Shown here piece after piece: positions 55,259-63,780 of a DNA stretch of 64,000 nt. The number at the start of each line of letters is the position of its first letter. Within the stretch, counting starts at the first letter, position 1. The notes beneath the pieces were generated by a model. It saw only the letters and a program-made list of their open reading frames with translations, did no database searches and was not told the origin of the DNA. This stretch comes from an uncultured Clostridia bacterium. GTDB lineage: Bacteria; Bacillota; Clostridia; TANB77; CAG-508. The translations under genes and the position numbers were made by a program. The stretch spans positions 1 through 64,000 of the forward strand of contig CALXYJ010000005.1 in the NCBI GenBank assembly GCA_944392945.1, written 5' to 3'.

Positions 55259-55804
55259 ATTAAGTTATTATTAATGGTAAAAGCCAAAGTAAATTTTACA
55301 GTTTAGGTCTGGTCGAATTTCTCTGTTCTTCGCTTAGCATTACTGCTAGAGCCGTTTCCGTTTAAGAAGAACATCTATATATTGCAATAGACACCAGATC
55401 ACCACTTAAATCTGTACCTTAATCCTCTGACTTCCTTGCTTTTAGTAAGCAAACATTCTAGAAGTTTTCCTTAACATACAAATACTCTTTACTAGTCTCT
55501 TTTGCAAATATAATTTCATAATATTTTACAATATTAATCCCGATACATTCACTCAAGACAAGCTACGCTATGTATTGTGTCTTGGCACAAATAACATAGG
55601 TTACTCTTAAGTATTATTTACTTAAGCCTCAGCGAAATCAGGGAGTTTTATATATGCCATTATATAATACCCTAATCTCTTTACTCCCTAGTACCACACA
55701 AAACTGGCATTCCGCGCAATACTAAGAAACTTCATCGATGTGCTCTTTAGTGGATTTTTAGCCCCACCCTCGTAAAGTTTGTATGACTAGAATAATGCAC
55801 CATT
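55239..55804 (-). ncRNA. OLE RNA
   Basis: This roughly 565-nt transcript has no open frame. It is less AT-rich than the surrounding DNA, has many complementary short segments (for example AACTCCCTGATTT region with ACTAGGGAGT), and ends in the stem AAGGCAGA/TCTGCCTT. It lies directly before oapA in the same direction, as OLE RNA (Ornate Large Extremophilic, about 600 nt) does. A promoter (55811-55839) is placed right. The class call rests mainly on the oapA link, the length and the structure-rich composition, not on a covariance search. Confidence 0.8.
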
Positions 55805-55810
55805 GGTATT

Positions 55811-55839
55811 ATTATAAATGATTTGATTATATTTTCCAA
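55811..55839 (-). promoter_or_regulatory. sigma-A promoter of OLE RNA
   Basis: On the - strand TTGGAA (55834-55839), 17 bases, TATAAT (55811-55816). The start is about 55804. Confidence 0.75.
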
Positions 55840-56104
55840 GTGTTAATTTAAATAAATTTAGATTACTTTTGCTTTTTTTTAATTTTCTTTTTTAAAATTA
55901 TCATTATTTTAAGTTTTTTGACATATTATCTTTGTTTTTCTTTAATTTTTAAATCTGTTAATGTAATATAAATATAATATTTTTACATATTGACTTAATA
56001 TATTTTTTTAAATAAAATTACATTATTAGAACTGACTATATAGTTTAGTTTTAGTATTTGGTCATACCAAATATTTATAAATTTTATATAAGGGGGAGCT
56101 TATT
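55840..56104. other. intergenic region, 265 bp
   Basis: This is very AT-rich DNA between the divergent OLE RNA promoter and the next gene. Possible -35 boxes (TTGACA near 55918, TTGACT near 55989) are seen on the + strand, but no clear -10 at the right distance. No small gene or RNA is supported. Confidence 0.35.
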
Positions 56105-56896
56105 ATGCCAGAAAACGATTCTAAGAAAACAGTTAAAGTTTCAACTGTAGTAATTATTGTAATTGCAGTAGTTGTTGTTCTAGCTTTAATTTTCGGAGCA
56201 ATATTATTTTTTATACTAGGTTCAAATAAAAATGATGAACCTAAAAATGAAACTAATACAGTTTCACAAATTAATTCTCAAGAAGAACAAGAAAGTAACA
56301 AAAATCTTATAAATAATGAAATGGAAGATAACTTAATTTCTAATACTTCTTCTAATTCTAGTACTCAAGTAGCAGCTAGTACAAATATTTCTGACGATTG
56401 GAAAGAATGTGAATTTATTATTAATAATCAACCATACAAATTATATTTTGACTATGCTACATTAAAGAACAATGGTTGGACATTTGACTTATCTGACTAT
56501 GGCTATGAAAATGGTTATATTATGAATAAAGATGATAAAGTTTCAGGTACAATCGATCTTGAAAATGAATCATATGATACAGATATTACAGTAGGATTCA
56601 TTAATGATTCTGAAACTGCAAAAGATATTACAGAATGCAAAATTTGGTCAATTTCAGTAGATAATGCATTTGTTGATGATGATGAAAACCCTATTTCTTT
56701 TACATTATCTAAAGGAATTCATAATGGTAGTTCTTTGCAAGATGTAGTAAATGCTTATGGTGAACCAACAGACACCTATCGTGCAGATAGTTTAGGATAT
56801 TGGGTATATACTTATCAATATGATTATTCTACATATTTAAAATTAACTATATATGATGATAAAGGTGTAACAGCCTTTGATTATAGTTTATATTAA
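56105..56896 (+). CDS. membrane-anchored extracytoplasmic protein, unknown
   Basis: This 263-aa protein has a short cytoplasmic start, one membrane helix (about 12-37), an Asn/Ser/Glu-rich linker (about 38-95), and a folded domain (about 98-263) outside the cell. The folded part begins DDWKECEFIINNQPYKLYFD and includes GSSLQDVVNAYGEPTDTYRA, which resembles small repeats of lipoprotein-like domains in clostridia. It is a lone + strand gene with an AAGGGGGAG site and a strong terminator. Function unknown. Confidence 0.65.
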   Translation: MPENDSKKTVKVSTVVIIVIAVVVVLALIFGAILFFILGSNKNDEPKNETNTVSQINSQEEQESNKNLINNEMEDNLISNTSSNSSTQVAASTNISDDWKECEFIINNQPYKLYFDYATLKNNGWTFDLSDYGYENGYIMNKDDKVSGTIDLENESYDTDITVGFINDSETAKDITECKIWSISVDNAFVDDDENPISFTLSKGIHNGSSLQDVVNAYGEPTDTYRADSLGYWVYTYQYDYSTYLKLTIYDDKGVTAFDYSLY

Positions 56897-56906
56897 TATG
56901 ATATAA

Positions 56907-56940
56907 AAAAATACGCTATGATTATCCCATAGCGTATTTT
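56907..56940. terminator. bidirectional terminator
   Basis: AAAATACGCTATG (56907-56920) pairs with CATAGCGTATTTT (56928-56940). It serves the anchored-protein gene and the converging histidine-kinase operon. Confidence 0.85.
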
Positions 56941-56962
56941 TTATGAATAATATAACTAATTC

Positions 56963-58218
56963 TTATAGCTTAATTAATATTGTTAATCCTTTAGGATTTG
57001 TATGACTTGCTTTTATTATTCCTCCATGCATTTAACAATTGTTTGTGCAAGCGAAAGCCCTAAACCTGTTCCTCCTGTCTCTTTTGATCGTGCTTTATCA
57101 GCTCTATAAAATCTATCAAAAATATATTTTATATCTTTTTCATCTACTCCAATTCCTGTATCTATTATTTCTATACAACATTTTTTATCTTTTTGGTAAG
57201 TTTTTATTTCTATCATATCTTTTTTAGAAGTATATTTTATTGCATTATCCAATATAATTATAATTAATTCACTAAGTTTATTTTTATTTCCATTTATTTT
57301 CTTATTATAATTTAATGTTAGTTTTAATTCTTTTTCTTGTATATTTGCCAATTCCATATATGGTAATGCCACATCTTTTATTAAACTATCTATATCTATT
57401 TCTGCTTTTTCTATTTGATAATTTCCATCATCAGCCCTAGCTAAATCCATTAATTCTTTTATCATTTTAGTAAGTCTTTTCGTCTCTTTTAAAGTTAAAT
57501 TTATATCTTCTGATTTATCTATAATCTTTGCATTTGGATTTTTTAATAATAACTCTTGTTTAGCCTGGATAATTGTAAGTGGTGTCCTTAATTCATGAGA
57601 AGCATTTTGAACAAACTCTGTTTGTTTATTATACATTTTTATTATCGGTTTTATATTTCTTTTTGATAAAATATAACTTACTAAAATAGAAATTATTATT
57701 AGTATAATTGTTGCTAAAATTAAAATATTTATAATATTAGAAATAGTGCTTGTTTCTGCATCTATATTTATTAATATTTGCATGTATTTTTCCGTTCCAT
57801 CTTCATTAACTTTTATGTTAATTGCTCTATAATTATATATATTATTAATTTTTAAATTATATATATTATTTAAATTATTTTTATCAAATTTTATATCTGA
57901 TGCAAAATCTGCTAAATTTCCCAGATTTTGTACATCTTCAATCTCACCATCTATATTTCTTAATATATTAATAATTCTAGGGCTAAATTCCCTGTTAGAA
58001 ATTTCTCTATTTCCTTGATGTCCTCTCTCATCTTCTGGAGGTTTATTTAAAAAGATTCTTTCTGAATTTTTTAATTGCTCATCAACATCTCGTAATAAAG
58101 AACTAGTTACTTGATTATATATTATTAAATCAAATAGTAATAATATAAATGCAAATATTACAAAATTTATAAATGTATTTTTTAATAGATTTCTTTTTAT
58201 ATTTTTCCCTTGATCCAT
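56963..58218 (-). pseudogene. sensor histidine kinase, frameshift near the C terminus
   Basis: The kinase has two membrane helices (about 14-36 and 160-183) around a sensor domain of 120 residues. The H box is FVQNASHELRTPLTII, the N box ILDNAIKYTSK, and the G boxes DTGIGVDEKDIKYIFDRFYR and GGTGLGLSLAQTIVK. The frame then closes early at 57016. Adding one A near 57032 restores KMHGGIIKASHTNPKGLTIL and IKL to a stop at 56963. These last residues complete the ATP lid/C-terminal strand, so the real or ancestral gene is about 418 aa. It pairs with the response regulator 7 bp upstream. A sequencing error is an alternative. Confidence 0.8.
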
Positions 58219-58225
58219 AATTCTC

Positions 58226-58894
58226 CTAATCAGCTATCATATAGCCTACTCCTCTAATAGTTTTTAGGTATTTATCGTAATCATATTTCTTTAATATTTT
58301 TCTTAAACCACTTGCATACACTTCAACAACATTTGTAGTTGTTTCTGAATCAAATCCCCAAATTTTATCAAATATTTGCTCTTTTGTAATTATAGTATTT
58401 TTATAACTGATCAAATATTCTAACATTTCAAACTGTTTACCTTGTAAGCTAACCTCTTCATCTTTAATCTTCACAGTTCTACTATCTAAATTCATCTTTA
58501 AGTCTTTAAAGTCCAAACTATTTTTTATATAATTGCCTTTAACTCTCCTTATTATAGCTGATATTCTAGCTAATAGTTCTTCACTTTCAAAAGGTTTTAC
58601 TAAATAATCATCTGCTCCAAAATTTAAGCCTTTTACCTTATCATGTACATCATCTCTAGCTGTTAATATTAATACAGGAGTAATTATCTTTTCTTTTCTA
58701 AGTTCTGCTAATACATCATATCCACTCATTTCTGGTAACATTAAATCTAAAATTATTAAATCATATATTTTTAATTTTGCAGAAAATAATCCACTTATTC
58801 CATCATACTCTTGATGTACTTCATAATCATCCTGAATTATTTGCTTAATTGTTTCTGATAATACTTTATCATCTTCTACAATTAAAATTTTCAT
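58226..58894 (-). CDS. OmpR-family response regulator
   Basis: This 222-aa regulator has a receiver domain (KILIVEDD, phospho-acceptor Asp in LIILDLMLPEMSGYDVL, Lys in LVKPFESEELLARI). A winged-helix DNA-binding domain (about 125-222, LQGKQFEMLEYLISYKNTII, RGVGYMI) follows. It likely binds tandem direct repeats such as GTTCAC 11 bases apart near 63729-63745, before the first gene of this operon. The ATG at 58894 is preferred to a GTG at 58903 because GGGTG lies 6 bases upstream. Confidence 0.9.
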   Translation of the reverse strand: MKILIVEDDKVLSETIKQIIQDDYEVHQEYDGISGLFSAKLKIYDLIILDLMLPEMSGYDVLAELRKEKIITPVLILTARDDVHDKVKGLNFGADDYLVKPFESEELLARISAIIRRVKGNYIKNSLDFKDLKMNLDSRTVKIKDEEVSLQGKQFEMLEYLISYKNTIITKEQIFDKIWGFDSETTTNVVEVYASGLRKILKKYDYDKYLKTIRGVGYMIAD

Positions 58895-58913
58895 TATATT
58901 CACCCACTAAAAA

Positions 58914-59540
58914 TTATATTTCTATAGTAGCAGTCATTCCTATCTTTATATCTGATTCATTTTCGAATTCTACTATTACTGTAAAATTTCCATTACTTGC
59001 TGTACTACTTATATTAGTTATATAACCAGTTTTATTTAAACTTAAGGAAGAAATCGTTATATTAGCTTCTTGACCTATATATAATTGATTAATAACATCT
59101 TCACTTACATTTACTGATATCTGCAATCTATTTATAGATGATATACTAATATAATTATCATTTTTACATTTTCCTTCTATTTCTGGAAGATTTAACTCAT
59201 TAATAACACAATTATATGGGGCTGTCAAATATTCTCCATTTGTATACTTTAATATTTTATCTCCTTCATTAACAGTCTCGTTTGCCTGAACATATACTTC
59301 TTCAAGATAATATGTAGCATGTAATGAAATATTTTCTGTTAATGCTGATTGAATCTGTGCTTTACTAGAAACTATAGTCTCTGATGAAGTACTAATATTA
59401 TTATTGCTAATTTCCTTAGTATTTATTTCTGTTCTACTATAATTATTTTCACTTCCTGCATTATATTTAAATAACATTACCAATAAAATAACTATTAAAA
59501 AAATAATTATAATTATCTTTATTTTAAAACCTTTTTCCAC
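58914..59540 (-). CDS. short HlyD-like membrane-fusion protein
   Basis: This 208-aa protein has one N-terminal membrane helix and an extracytoplasmic part with an HlyD/biotinyl-lipoyl-like barrel: TYYLEEVYVQANETVNEGDK, LKYTNGEYLTAPYNCVINEL, then NVSEDVINQLYIGQEANITI and GMTATIEI. It lacks the C-terminal domain of full adaptors, so it is a half-size version of the HlyD protein at 62439, to which it is clearly related. GTG at 59540 with AAGGAG 6 bases upstream is the start; the previous stop is 1 base away. Confidence 0.7.
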   Translation of the reverse strand: MEKGFKIKIIIIIFLIVILLVMLFKYNAGSENNYSRTEINTKEISNNNISTSSETIVSSKAQIQSALTENISLHATYYLEEVYVQANETVNEGDKILKYTNGEYLTAPYNCVINELNLPEIEGKCKNDNYISISSINRLQISVNVSEDVINQLYIGQEANITISSLSLNKTGYITNISSTASNGNFTVIVEFENESDIKIGMTATIEI

Positions 59541-59541
59541 T

Positions 59542-60549
59542 TTATTCTCCTTCTTGTCTTGTAACATATATTCTGTAATTTCTTACACTTCCATCTTTAG
59601 CAGTTACTGTAATTAAAATCTTATTTGTACCTGTGTCTATATTTTCTATGCCATAGATTTTTACTACAGATTCATTATCTTCTGGTTCAGCAATAAGTGA
59701 TAAATTATCTACATTATTATCTATCGTTAAAAAATATGTTTCATTTTCCTTTTTAAAACTTTCCGTAAAATCATATCCTTCAACATATAAATTTGCCAAA
59801 TAATTATTACTTGATCCATTATATACAACTGTTTCTACATTGTTATTTTCATAATTATTACTAGAAGATCTAAGTGTAACTTGAATATTTGAGCCTATTT
59901 CTGTTTGTAATTCTTTGCTAGAGTCTTTTTCTAAATTATTGCTTACTTTAGCTACATTATTAAGATTTTCTTGAAGTCCTGTATTAGATTTTTCCTGATT
60001 TTCAGTATTTGGTGTTATATCTCCTATATCTTCTTTTTCCTCTTTGTTATTTTCCTCAACATCTTCTATATCTTCTTCTTTATCAACTTTCTCAGAATCA
60101 TTTATATTTTCCTCTTTATCTATGATTTTTATTTCTATTTTTTCTATATATTCTTCATTTTCTTCATTTTCATTATCTTTTAAAGTTGCATTAAACGTAA
60201 TTATATCACCAGTTTTATAAGTTTCTGGTATTTTATATGATAAAACTAATGTATTTATATTATTACTTTCCTTTATAAAATTCATTTTTATTTTGTCCGA
60301 ACTTTTTTCTATATCTATATCTTCTGATTCTTCCATTTCCTTCATATCTAAATCTGAAGTAATTGTAATAGAAAAATCATTATATTCTATTTCTTCTAAA
60401 TTTAAAATTAATTCTATTTCATCATTAACAGCTAATTCATAGCTTTTAGCTGTTATAAAACTATCTTTACTATCATCAGCATTTACAAATGGAATACTAA
60501 AAAATATTAGAATAATTAACATAACACAAATTAATTTTACTTTTTTCAT
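59542..60549 (-). CDS. secreted protein with cadherin-like beta-sandwich domain
   Basis: This 335-aa protein has a signal peptide (about 1-24, ending FVNADD). A beta-rich domain (about 30-145) is followed by an acidic, low-complexity linker (about 145-235, Glu/Lys/Asn-rich). A C-terminal cadherin-like beta-sandwich domain (about 250-333, LANLYVEGYDFTESF and ITVTAKDGSVRNYRIYVTRQ) closes it. It is predicted to be outside the cell and may be an accessory or matrix factor of the efflux operon. It starts 13 bp after the permease stop. Confidence 0.7.
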   Translation of the reverse strand: MKKVKLICVMLIILIFFSIPFVNADDSKDSFITAKSYELAVNDEIELILNLEEIEYNDFSITITSDLDMKEMEESEDIDIEKSSDKIKMNFIKESNNINTLVLSYKIPETYKTGDIITFNATLKDNENEENEEYIEKIEIKIIDKEENINDSEKVDKEEDIEDVEENNKEEKEDIGDITPNTENQEKSNTGLQENLNNVAKVSNNLEKDSSKELQTEIGSNIQVTLRSSSNNYENNNVETVVYNGSSNNYLANLYVEGYDFTESFKKENETYFLTIDNNVDNLSLIAEPEDNESVVKIYGIENIDTGTNKILITVTAKDGSVRNYRIYVTRQEGE

Positions 60550-60561
60550 AAATTTATCCTC

Positions 60562-61730
60562 CTATTCCGTATGTAAAGCATCTATTGGGTTTAGCTTTGC
60601 AGCTTTATAGGCTGGGAAAATTCCAAATATTAGACCAATAACTGCACTAGATAAAAATGCTACCACTACAATCCATACTTCTACTATAAAACTATATCCC
60701 ATTTGACCTAATAAATTGCCTATTGCTATTCCTAATAAAATACCAATAATGCCTCCAACAATACATAATAATAAAGCTTCTATTAAAAATTGAACTAATA
60801 TATCCATCTTCTTAGCTCCTAAAGCTTTCCTTATTCCTATTTCTTTTGTTCTTTCGGTTACAGAAACCAACATAACATTCATTACTCCAATTCCAGCAAC
60901 TATTAAAGAAATACTTGCTATACCTCCAAGCATTATAGATAATGAATTATTTACTTCTTCCATTGTATTTAGCATTGAATCTTGCGAAGATACAGAAAAA
61001 TCATCTGTAATTAAACCAAATGCAAATTCAATATAGTTTTCTATACTTGTACTTACACTTTCTATTTGATTCTCATCATCAACCTTTATATATAAATTAT
61101 TAATAGTTGTATCTGCACCTAAATATTTTGCAGTTGTAAATGGTACTATTACTAAGCTATCTATATCATTACCCATGGAACTTCCTGTAGCAGTCAAAAT
61201 TCCTATTACAGTATAATTATCTCCATCTATTTTTACAGAGTTTCCTACTATAGTATCATTTTCAAATAATGTTTCTGCAATATCACTTCCTAATAAACAT
61301 ACTTTACTATTATTATCTAAATCAATTTTCGATAATATCTACCATCACTTATTGTTAAATTCATCACATCAATATATGAATCAGTAGTTGCTATAATATT
61401 AGCTCTTCCAGATGAATTTTCATTTCTAGTTATACTGGCACTTACTGTTTTATATGGGGCAACTTTATTTATCCCTTGAATTTCTTCTATTTCATCAATA
61501 TTATCATAATCTAAACTTGTATCTGATGAATTTATATTTAGTGTTAATATATCTGCACCAAGAGACTGAACTTGTGATGTAACTTGACTACTAGTTCCAG
61601 AACCTATTCCTACTAAAATTATTACAGAGGCAATTCCTATTATTAAACCAAGCATCGTTAATATAGTTCTTAATTTATTACCACTTATATTTTTTATAGA
61701 TACTTTTAATATATTTAAAAATTTTGTCAC
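60562..61730 (-). pseudogene. MacB-type ABC permease, frameshifted
   Basis: The N-terminal part (61730 to about 61331) and C-terminal part (61197-60562) belong to one FtsX/MacB permease: N-terminal helix SIKNISGNKLRTILTMLGLI, extracytoplasmic domain, then three C-terminal helices with GVMNVMLVSVTERTKEIGIR. Adding one T near 61331 in the TATTATCG segment joins them, reading GRYLSKIDLDNNSKVCLLGS into the second part. Repaired length is about 390 aa, normal for the family. The start GTG at 61730 has AAGGAGG 7 bases upstream and follows the ABC stop by one base. Confidence 0.85.
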
Positions 61731-61731
61731 T

Positions 61732-62400
61732 TTATGCCTCCTTATACAATTTTCCATCCGATATTTTTACAATTCTTTTAGCTCTTCTAGCAACTTTTTC
61801 ATCATGTGTTATTAAAATTATTGTTTGACCTTTATTATTAAGAGCCTCCAATTGATTTATTATTTCTTCACTAGTTTTTGAATCTAATGCTCCAGTAGGT
61901 TCATCTGCCAATATAATTTCTGGCTTACAAGAAAGTGCTCTAGCTATTGCAACTCTTTGTTGTTGCCCTCCTGATAATTGCATTGGTAAATGTTCTTCTC
62001 TGCCTTTAAGACCTACCTGTTTTAAAAGTTCATACGCTATTTGCTTAGAATCTTCATTTGTATATCCCTTATATATTAATGGAACCTGAATGTTCTCAAA
62101 AGCTTTTAATTTTGGTAATAAATTAAAATTTTGAAAAATAAAACCTATCTTATTATTCCTTAAATTAGCTAACTGATTTTCCGTAGCAGTACTAACTTCT
62201 ATATCATCCAAAATATATTTTCCACTATCTGGAATATCTAATAAACCTAAAATATTCATTAATGTAGATTTTCCTGATCCTGATGGACCAATTATAGAAA
62301 CAAATTCACTTTTTTCTACAACAAAGTCAATATTATCTAGAGCCTTTATTGTTTCGTCTCCCATTTTAAAAGTTTTCGTAATCTTTTCCAATTTTATCAT
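61732..62400 (-). CDS. MacB-type ABC transporter ATPase
   Basis: This 222-aa ATPase has Walker A GPSGSGKST near residue 40, the signature LSGGQQQRVAIARAL, and Walker B ILADEPTGALD near 165, with ITHDEKVARRAKR. It energises export by the adjacent permease. The ATG at 62400 is used because AAGGAGG lies 9 bases upstream; a longer frame to 62442 is not supported. The start overlaps the ancestral HlyD stop by ATGA if the internal TGA is ignored. Confidence 0.92.
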   Translation of the reverse strand: MIKLEKITKTFKMGDETIKALDNIDFVVEKSEFVSIIGPSGSGKSTLMNILGLLDIPDSGKYILDDIEVSTATENQLANLRNNKIGFIFQNFNLLPKLKAFENIQVPLIYKGYTNEDSKQIAYELLKQVGLKGREEHLPMQLSGGQQQRVAIARALSCKPEIILADEPTGALDSKTSEEIINQLEALNNKGQTIILITHDEKVARRAKRIVKISDGKLYKEA

Positions 62401-62438
62401 TCTGTACTTCCTCCTTGTGGCATTCCTTGACTCATAGG

Positions 62439-63398
62439 TCATCCATTTCCACCATTTTGCATTCTTTCTCCGCCTGCACTTTGCATCATTCCACTTGCTC
62501 CACTTCCACTTGGTCCTCCGCTTCTACCATTAGTTTCTTCTCCCGATTTTCTAATAGTACTTTGAGTAGTTGTTGTTACAATTTGTATTATATCGTTTTC
62601 TTCTACTCCTGATACTACTTGCACATATTCATCATCTGCTATTCCAACTTCTATTTCTTTTTCTATAGCTTCATCATTCTCTAATACTGTTACATAATTT
62701 TTATTATCCTTTGTTGTAACTGCATTAATAGGAACTGCCAATACATCTTCCGCCTTTTCTAAAATTATTGTATTAGAAACTGTCATTCCTAGTTTCGCAT
62801 TTCCATCGTTTTCAAAGGACACTATTGCTGAAAAAGTAGTTCCTCCATTTGAATATGTTCCTATAGAATCTATTTTTGTAATACTACCTATAAATGTTTT
62901 ACTTTCATCAGCAGACAATGTTATATTTACTTCCTGACCTTCTTCTACATCTTGAATTTCATTTTCACTTATTGATAAGGTTGTTTGCAATTCTTTTAAA
63001 CTTTTAATTTCTATATAATTACTTGTAATACATTTTTCATCTGTTTCTGGAACAGATATACCAGATATTACACAGTCATATGGAGCAACTAAATATGTTC
63101 CATCTGTATATTCCAGTATATTTTCTCCTTCTTTTACAGTATCATCATTTTCTATACACAACATTTCAAAATATTTATTAGTATTTAATTCTAACTTTTC
63201 TGTTAATGCTGTTTCTATTTCACCAGATGCTGTTAATTCCTTTTGAATAGTATGTCTAGAAACAGTCTCTTCTGTTATAACAGTACTAGTAGAAGATGTA
63301 TTTGTATTTAGACCTATTTTTTTACCTATAAAAAATGTTATAGTAGAAAATATTATGATGATAACTATTATAAATAGTACTTTTTTTATTTTTTTCAT
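62439..63398 (-). CDS. HlyD/MacA-like efflux adaptor, truncated at the C terminus
   Basis: This 319-aa membrane-fusion protein has an N-terminal membrane helix (about 5-25), an alpha-hairpin/lipoyl region with LEYTDGTYLVAPYDCVISGI and a beta-barrel region. A C-terminal tail is rich in Gly, Ser, Met and Gln. It links the permease to the outside. Translation stops at TGA 62439-62441; the same frame continues with PMSQGMPQGGSTE to a TGA that overlaps the ATG of the ABC gene. So the stop looks like a GGA-to-TGA change that trims 13 residues. ATG 63398 has AGGAGG 5 bases upstream. Confidence 0.85.
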   Translation of the reverse strand: MKKIKKVLFIIVIIIIFSTITFFIGKKIGLNTNTSSTSTVITEETVSRHTIQKELTASGEIETALTEKLELNTNKYFEMLCIENDDTVKEGENILEYTDGTYLVAPYDCVISGISVPETDEKCITSNYIEIKSLKELQTTLSISENEIQDVEEGQEVNITLSADESKTFIGSITKIDSIGTYSNGGTTFSAIVSFENDGNAKLGMTVSNTIILEKAEDVLAVPINAVTTKDNKNYVTVLENDEAIEKEIEVGIADDEYVQVVSGVEENDIIQIVTTTTQSTIRKSGEETNGRSGGPSGSGASGMMQSAGGERMQNGGNG

Positions 63399-63412
63399 TT
63401 TTTCCTCCTGCA

Positions 63413-63640
63413 TTATGATTCTGATGTTTCGCTATCTTGATTTTCTTTTTGCGTCATATCCATACTTCTTCCTCCTGGAATCATATTACCATCTGGTGGA
63501 TCTCCCATTTGACCTTGACCATTTCTTTCTTCCATTCTTCCTGAATTTCCTGAATTATTTTGCAATACTAGAAAAATTCCTGTTGCTAAAATAGTACCTA
63601 TTAAAATACCTATTATTAAAGTTAAAATTTCTTTTTTCAT
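63413..63640 (-). CDS. small membrane protein with Gly/Met/Gln-rich tail
   Basis: This 75-aa protein has one membrane helix (about 5-27) and a tail rich in Gly, Met, Asn and Asp (GQMGDPPDGNMIPGGRSMDM). The tail resembles the low-complexity end of the HlyD protein, which follows 14 bp later. It is the first gene of the efflux operon. ATG 63640 has AGGAGG 6 bases upstream; a longer frame to 63679 is not supported. Function unknown. Confidence 0.6.
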   Translation of the reverse strand: MKKEILTLIIGILIGTILATGIFLVLQNNSGNSGRMEERNGQGQMGDPPDGNMIPGGRSMDMTQKENQDSETSES

Positions 63641-63728
63641 TTTTATCCTCCTATAATTTATATATCTGGCTAAAGCCATTTTTCTTTTATATTATAAAAA
63701 GCTATAATTAAATTTACCTTAAAAAATT

Positions 63729-63745
63729 GTGAACTTTTTGTGAAC
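63729..63745 (-). promoter_or_regulatory. tandem GTTCAC repeats, probable response-regulator box
   Basis: On the - strand GTTCAC occurs twice, 11 bases apart (63740-63745 and 63729-63734), typical of OmpR/PhoB-type sites. A TATAAT-like box (near 63690-63696) lies downstream, followed by the efflux operon. Confidence 0.55.
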
Positions 63746-63749
63746 GCAA

Positions 63750-63780
63750 AAAAATACACCTATATAAAAGGTGTATTTTT
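63750..63780 (-). terminator. terminator of the cation efflux gene
   Basis: AAAAATACACC pairs with GGTGTATTTTT. The 5' arm overlaps the end of the CDF gene. Confidence 0.8.

Noticed and set aside
55239..55804. tmRNA, RNase P RNA or a riboswitch
   Set aside because: No CCA-type end or tag frame for tmRNA, and the length and position before oapA fit OLE RNA far better.
61317..61757. A separate short permease-like gene
   Set aside because: It is the front part of one MacB-type permease; a single missing T explains the split.
62439..62441. TGA read as an amino acid (recoded stop)
   Set aside because: Many other genes here end normally at stop codons and none shows an internal TGA that must be read, so a nonsense change is simpler.
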